Shown here: in pieces, positions 60,836-64,000 of the stretch
How positions within the stretch are numbered: position 1 is the first letter of the stretch
Layout of the letters: each line of letters starts with the position of its first letter
Assembly: GCA_002505345.1 (NCBI GenBank)
Contig: DAUY01000012.1
Location: forward strand, 3,687 to 67,686
Length of the DNA stretch: 64,000 bases
Source: Methanomassiliicoccaceae archaeon UBA370
Lineage (GTDB): Archaea > Thermoplasmatota > Thermoplasmata > Methanomassiliicoccales > Methanomethylophilaceae
Direction: 5' to 3'
Position numbers and translations under genes: made by a program
Notes under the pieces: model-generated
Told to the model about the DNA's origin: nothing
Database searches by the model: none
The model's input: the letters and a program-made list of their open reading frames with translations, nothing else

Positions 60836-61057
60836 TCACCTCTTCACAAGACGTGCATCGGGTTCGATGCTTTTTACTATTTTTGCGGCCTCTTCTTCAA
60901 TGCGGAGCATCTCGCCTTCATCTGCGTCGACGATCAGTTTTTTAGACATGAACATCACAGAGGCCGATCTGACCCCTCTGATTCCGCAGATCTTCTTTTC
61001 CATTTTCATGGCGCAATTGGCGCACCCGAGATTCTCGATCGTGAAGTCTGCCTTCAT
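60836..61057 (-). CDS. Free-standing HMA heavy-metal-binding protein
   Basis: From ATG 61057 the 73-residue ferredoxin-like protein has the GCANCAMKME metal site (GxxCxxC variant, C12 and C15). It probably passes metal to the adjacent ATPase, which lacks its own HMA domain. Its ATG overlaps the ArsR stop (ATGA), so the three genes are one operon. The longer upstream frame lies in the ArsR gene. Confidence 0.88.
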   Translation of the reverse strand: MKADFTIENLGCANCAMKMEKKICGIRGVRSASVMFMSKKLIVDADEGEMLRIEEEAAKIVKSIEPDARLVKR

Positions 61058-61422
61058 TTTTCTGCCTCCGCGAGATGCTCCGAGGCGAGATCGATTATGG
61101 ACCCGACGTGTTCGTCGCACAGCGAGTAAAAAACGAATTTTCCTTTCCTGCGGGATTTGATCAGCCTAGATGTTTTCAGTGCTTTGAGCTGATGGGAGAC
61201 TGCGGAATCGGACATTCCCAGCGATGCACCGATATCGCATACGCACATCTCGCTGGCTTCCAGTGCGATCAGTATCTTCAGCCTCGTGCTGTCGCCGAAA
61301 AGGCTGAAAAACTCGGAAAGCCTGAAGATGTCCTCTTCCGCAGGCATGCTATTTCTGACGAGGTCAGCCACGTCGTCATGCGCCACATGGATTTTGCATC
61401 CGTATCTTTCCAGTTTTTCCAT
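61054..61422 (-). CDS. ArsR/SmtB-family metal sensor repressor (CadC-like)
   Basis: The 122-residue winged-helix repressor has the metal-binding ECVCD-type motif MCVCD (C60, C62), Cys9 with nearby histidines at the N-terminus, and recognition helix SDSAVSHQLKALKTSRLI. CadC senses cadmium, lead or zinc through Cys7, Cys58 and Cys60, and the spacing here is equivalent. It is the first gene of the operon and likely represses it through the inverted repeat at 61449-61468. Confidence 0.92.
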   Translation of the reverse strand: MEKLERYGCKIHVAHDDVADLVRNSMPAEEDIFRLSEFFSLFGDSTRLKILIALEASEMCVCDIGASLGMSDSAVSHQLKALKTSRLIKSRRKGKFVFYSLCDEHVGSIIDLASEHLAEAEK

Positions 61423-61448
61423 AATATCACTTAATTGATTATATGTTC

Positions 61449-61475
61449 AATTGAATGATTGTTCAATTATATAAA
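61449..61475 (-). promoter_or_regulatory. ArsR-type operator overlapping the metal-operon promoter
   Basis: AATTGAA-TGATTG-TTCAATT (61449-61468) is an inverted repeat right behind the minus-strand TATA box (TTTATATAA, about 61475-61467). It fits autoregulation by the ArsR-family protein encoded 27 bp away. Additional TTCAATT half sites overlap it at 61445-61451. Confidence 0.7.
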
Positions 61476-61650
61476 GATGTAGAAACAGGGCCATAAGAAT
61501 ATGCCGGTCCAGCGGAGCGGCCTTTGTCATAGCGCGGAAAATCACAGTGTTTCAGGCAATGAAGCTTCGACCTCGAACCAAAGCTTCAGGAGACAAACCG
61601 TTTATGGAAGAAAAGCGAAGTATGATGAATAAAAAGTGCATCCTGCCCTC

Positions 61651-62610
61651 ATGAACTCCGAAGAAGCATCAGAACTTTGCCGCGAGGCCGTGATGTACAT
61701 GACAGGTACGGGAGGGTACGAGAGACGCCCCGACGAGGCCGTCAGCATCTTTTCCCGTGTCGCCGATGAAGGATTCCCGCAAGGTATCTTCGGCCTTGCG
61801 GAGGTGCTCATGGTCGGCTACGGGGTGGAACAGGACCAGAAGGCGGCCAAGGACCTTTACGAGAAAAGCGCCTCCATGGGACACGTCGAATCCTGTTTCA
61901 GACTGGGGATGATATACACGGGCGACTACGGGTTCCCTGCTGACCCCGAGGCGTCCTACAGAAATTTTTTGATCGCCGCCGAGGCCGGAATGATCGAGGC
62001 ATATGCATACATTGCGGAATACTCCTTCAACGGTTACGGCACTGAAAGAGACATGTCGGCAGCTTTCAAATGGTTCCTCAGATCGGCCGAAGCCAACGAT
62101 GCGGTATCAATGTTCAAGGCGGGATACATGTACGAAGAAGGGGTCGGAACCGAAAAGGACCCGGACAAGGCCTCCGAAATGTTCAGACGCTCGGCGGAAG
62201 CAGGCCTTCCGGAGGCCCAGATGAAGATGGCGGACCTGTCATTCTCCGGGAACGTCCCCGGAGGCGAAGAGGAGGCGTTCAAATGGTACCGGATGGCCGC
62301 AGACGCAGGCTTGACCGCGGCGAAGGTCAGCCTGGGAACGATGTACTATGAGGGCAGAGGGGTCCAGAAGAATATGGAAAAGGCTTACGAGATGTACTCC
62401 AGCGCGTCCGAGGACGGGGATCCCGATGCATCCTTCCTGAAAGCCAGGATGGAGATCAGCGGTGCCGGAACCGACTGCGATCCCGACAAAGGAGTGAGGT
62501 CCATGTCCAAGGCGGCGGAGCAGGGCAGCGAGGAAGCCAAGCAAGTGCTGGAACAGATTCGAAGGGCTCAGAACACCCAGTTCGTCCGCATCGACGGCGA
62601 CGGGGAATGA
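61651..62610 (+). CDS. Sel1-like repeat protein
   Basis: The 319-residue protein from ATG 61651 is built of about eight Sel1-like (SLR) repeats with the A-x-W/M-x-x-x-A-A-E-x-G-x-x-x-A pattern, for example AFKWFLRSAEANDAVSMFKAGYMYEEGVGTEKD and AFKWYRMAADAGLTAAKVSLGTMYYEGRGV. These alpha solenoids mediate protein interactions. No signal peptide is seen, so it is likely cytoplasmic. GTG 61636 would add five residues. Its stop abuts the converging rubredoxin gene. Confidence 0.87.
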   Translation: MNSEEASELCREAVMYMTGTGGYERRPDEAVSIFSRVADEGFPQGIFGLAEVLMVGYGVEQDQKAAKDLYEKSASMGHVESCFRLGMIYTGDYGFPADPEASYRNFLIAAEAGMIEAYAYIAEYSFNGYGTERDMSAAFKWFLRSAEANDAVSMFKAGYMYEEGVGTEKDPDKASEMFRRSAEAGLPEAQMKMADLSFSGNVPGGEEEAFKWYRMAADAGLTAAKVSLGTMYYEGRGVQKNMEKAYEMYSSASEDGDPDASFLKARMEISGAGTDCDPDKGVRSMSKAAEQGSEEAKQVLEQIRRAQNTQFVRIDGDGE

Positions 62611-62748
62611 TCAATCTTCGCAGTATTGGAAATCAGACTTGGAGGAACCGCAGTCCGGACAGACCCAGTCATCGGGCAGCTCGTCGAAGGGAACACCCTC
62701 TTTTTCCTCGTCGTAGATGTAGCCGCATAGAAGACACTCGTATTTCAT
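62611..62748 (-). CDS. Rubredoxin
   Basis: ATG 62748 to TGA 62611 encodes 45 residues with both iron ligands, CLLCGYIYD and CPDCGSSKSDF, and the conserved tryptophan in DDWVCPDCG. It carries single electrons and in anaerobes usually serves oxygen or superoxide detoxification. The protein is slightly shorter than typical (~53). Partner enzymes are not adjacent. Confidence 0.92.
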   Translation of the reverse strand: MKYECLLCGYIYDEEKEGVPFDELPDDWVCPDCGSSKSDFQYCED

Positions 62749-62809
62749 GGAACGTCCAACGCCTTCTCGGTTTATCTATTTTTAGTCCTCCTTAAGACAA
62801 CCCGTAGGC

Positions 62810-64000
62810 TCAGGTGCGGGGGGACGCGTCCTGGTCCGTTCCTTTCGCATCCGAGATCTCTGACGGGTCAAAGTCCGAATATCTTATGTCGGAATCCTTC
62901 ACGATGAAGGACAGTACAACGGTCACTGCCGATAGGACTATGGCCAACAGCAGGGACGCAGAATATCCGTTGGTGAACTCCGGTATCGTGAGCATCGAGA
63001 AGCTGATCCCCGGAGCTCCGGAAGTGATCGAGAAGAATGCGGCGAAAAGGGCGGTTCCAAGGCCGCAGCCCAGATAGATGAACATGGACATGACCGACGA
63101 TGCCATCCCCTCGTTCCCTCTGGGGGCATGCTCGACCACGCGTCCGGCCATAGGGCCTCCGGCCAGGCCCCACGATATTCCCATGAGTATGACCACCGGC
63201 ACCAGCATCCAAAGTCCGAAGTCCATGTTTATGAGCCACAGCAGCACGTTGAACGTCAAAAGGCATAGGCATGCGCAAACTGCGAACCATCTCTTGCCCT
63301 TCCGGTCGGACCACCTGCCGAGAGGAAGACATACGGCGGCGGTGATGGCCGAAGGTATCAGCAGATAAAGGCCGGTCTGACTCGGAGAGAATCCAAGGCT
63401 GATGTCCATGTAGAATGGCAAGAGATAGAAAATACCCATGAATGCAAGATTGTAAATCAGGAACGCCAGTATCATCAGGTCGAAGGCCTTCGTCTTGAAT
63501 ATCCTGACGTCGATGAGAGGCAGATGGAATCTAAGCTCCCTCAGGACGAACAATGCCAGAAGGACCAGGCATACGGCCATCGAAGCGGCGAAATGCCATC
63601 CGGCACCGGGGTGGGCGCTTATCTCCAGGCCATATATTGCCGACGCTATGGAGCCGAACAGCAGCGCCGTACCCGGGAAGTCCAAAGGCCTCTTCTCCGT
63701 CGGGCCGTCTTTGGGCATTGCGTACATGGCTATTGCGATCGCAGCTATGCCTATGGGTATGTTGATCAGGAATATCCAGTGCCACGAAAGCAGGTCTGTG
63801 ATGATACCTCCCATCGCGGGCCCTATGGAATATCCCAGAGCGCTGCCCAGCGTGGTAACGCTCAGGGCCAGTCCCAGCTTGCTTCTGGATATATATTTCA
63901 CGCATATCATCGGCGAGGCCGCGGCCATCATGGCCCCCCCTACCCCCTGGACAACCCTTGAGACCAGCAGCATGCCCAAAGAGTCCGATATTCCGCAAAA
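62810..64000 (-). CDS. MFS drug:proton antiporter, DHA2 (EmrB/QacA) family, partial
   Basis: The frame is open through the window edge, so the N-terminal ~80-100 residues are missing. The visible ~396 residues carry motif C-like GSALGYSIGPAMGGIITD, the RVVQGVGGAMMAAASPMI helix typical of DHA2 proteins, and about ten further helices. It likely exports drugs or organic cations. The C-terminal tail (after ~IVKDSDIRYSD) is polar and cytoplasmic. Confidence 0.87.
   Translation of the reverse strand, partial: FCGISDSLGMLLVSRVVQGVGGAMMAAASPMICVKYISRSKLGLALSVTTLGSALGYSIGPAMGGIITDLLSWHWIFLINIPIGIAAIAIAMYAMPKDGPTEKRPLDFPGTALLFGSIASAIYGLEISAHPGAGWHFAASMAVCLVLLALFVLRELRFHLPLIDVRIFKTKAFDLMILAFLIYNLAFMGIFYLLPFYMDISLGFSPSQTGLYLLIPSAITAAVCLPLGRWSDRKGKRWFAVCACLCLLTFNVLLWLINMDFGLWMLVPVVILMGISWGLAGGPMAGRVVEHAPRGNEGMASSVMSMFIYLGCGLGTALFAAFFSITSGAPGISFSMLTIPEFTNGYSASLLLAIVLSAVTVVLSFIVKDSDIRYSDFDPSEISDAKGTDQDASPRT

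Noticed and set aside
1..64000. CRISPR arrays, insertion sequences, integrase or attachment sites
   Set aside because: No regularly spaced repeats, transposase or integrase genes were seen; the only repeats are the pair at 10 kb and the palindromic sites.

Overview
The window looks like a chromosomal segment of a hydrogen-dependent methylotrophic methanogen of the order Methanomassiliicoccales, probably Methanomethylophilaceae. This is inferred; there is no rRNA gene. The grounds are: a monomethylamine methyltransferase gene (mtmB) with an in-frame amber codon at residue 202, the tail of a second mtmB copy, a pyrrolysine cassette (pylT-pylS-pylB-pylC-pylD) whose PylS lacks the N-terminal tRNA-binding domain, a tRNA-Pyl with a broken anticodon stem, a ramA-type corrinoid activase, and a complete coenzyme F430 operon.

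Layout. 1-7.9 kb: methylamine and pyrrolysine block. 7.9-16 kb: accessory stretch with an ACT-domain regulator, a chimeric transporter/surface protein, decayed direct repeats with small ORFs, an acetate transporter, isocitrate dehydrogenase and secreted or adhesin-like proteins. 16-24.4 kb: MMPL exporter, ferredoxin, SAM methyltransferase, AlbA-type regulator, QueG-like and EFR1 iron-sulfur proteins, and an O-acetylhomoserine sulfhydrylase homologue.

24.5-50.9 kb is a tetrapyrrole island. One operon (sirC-like, hemA, hemB, hemL, hemC, cobA, hemD) runs from glutamyl-tRNA to sirohydrochlorin. Two divergent operons (cbiD-G-JET-A on the minus strand, cbiL-F-H-C on the plus strand) carry the anaerobic corrin pathway to cobyrinate diamide. 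Then come a cobalt ECF transporter (cbiMNQOO) and the complete F430 set cfbC-A-E-D-B. A shared 17-bp palindrome (about TTGGATW-N3-WATCCAA) sits at the promoters of cbiD, cbiL, cbiM and cfbC, with a weaker copy before the heme-type operon. This suggests one regulator governs metal uptake and both corrinoid and F430 synthesis.

50.9-58.8 kb holds a four-gene minus-strand cassette: Hsp70-vWA fusion, a 1003-residue J-like/zinc-ribbon/FN3-like protein, a zinc-ribbon GTPase and a second Hsp70. It reads as a chaperone-GTPase machine of unknown function and is the best candidate here for an undescribed system. 58.9-64 kb has a heavy-metal P-type ATPase with a detached HMA chaperone and an ArsR-type sensor, a Sel1-repeat protein, rubredoxin and a truncated MFS exporter.

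Genes within the operons commonly overlap by NTGA (ATGA, TTGA, CTGA), implying translational coupling. Several genes appear to use rare starts: ACG for pylB, CTG for one cbiO and for cfbD. TAG ends only one called gene, pylB. All functions are inferred from sequence recognition alone; no searches were run.
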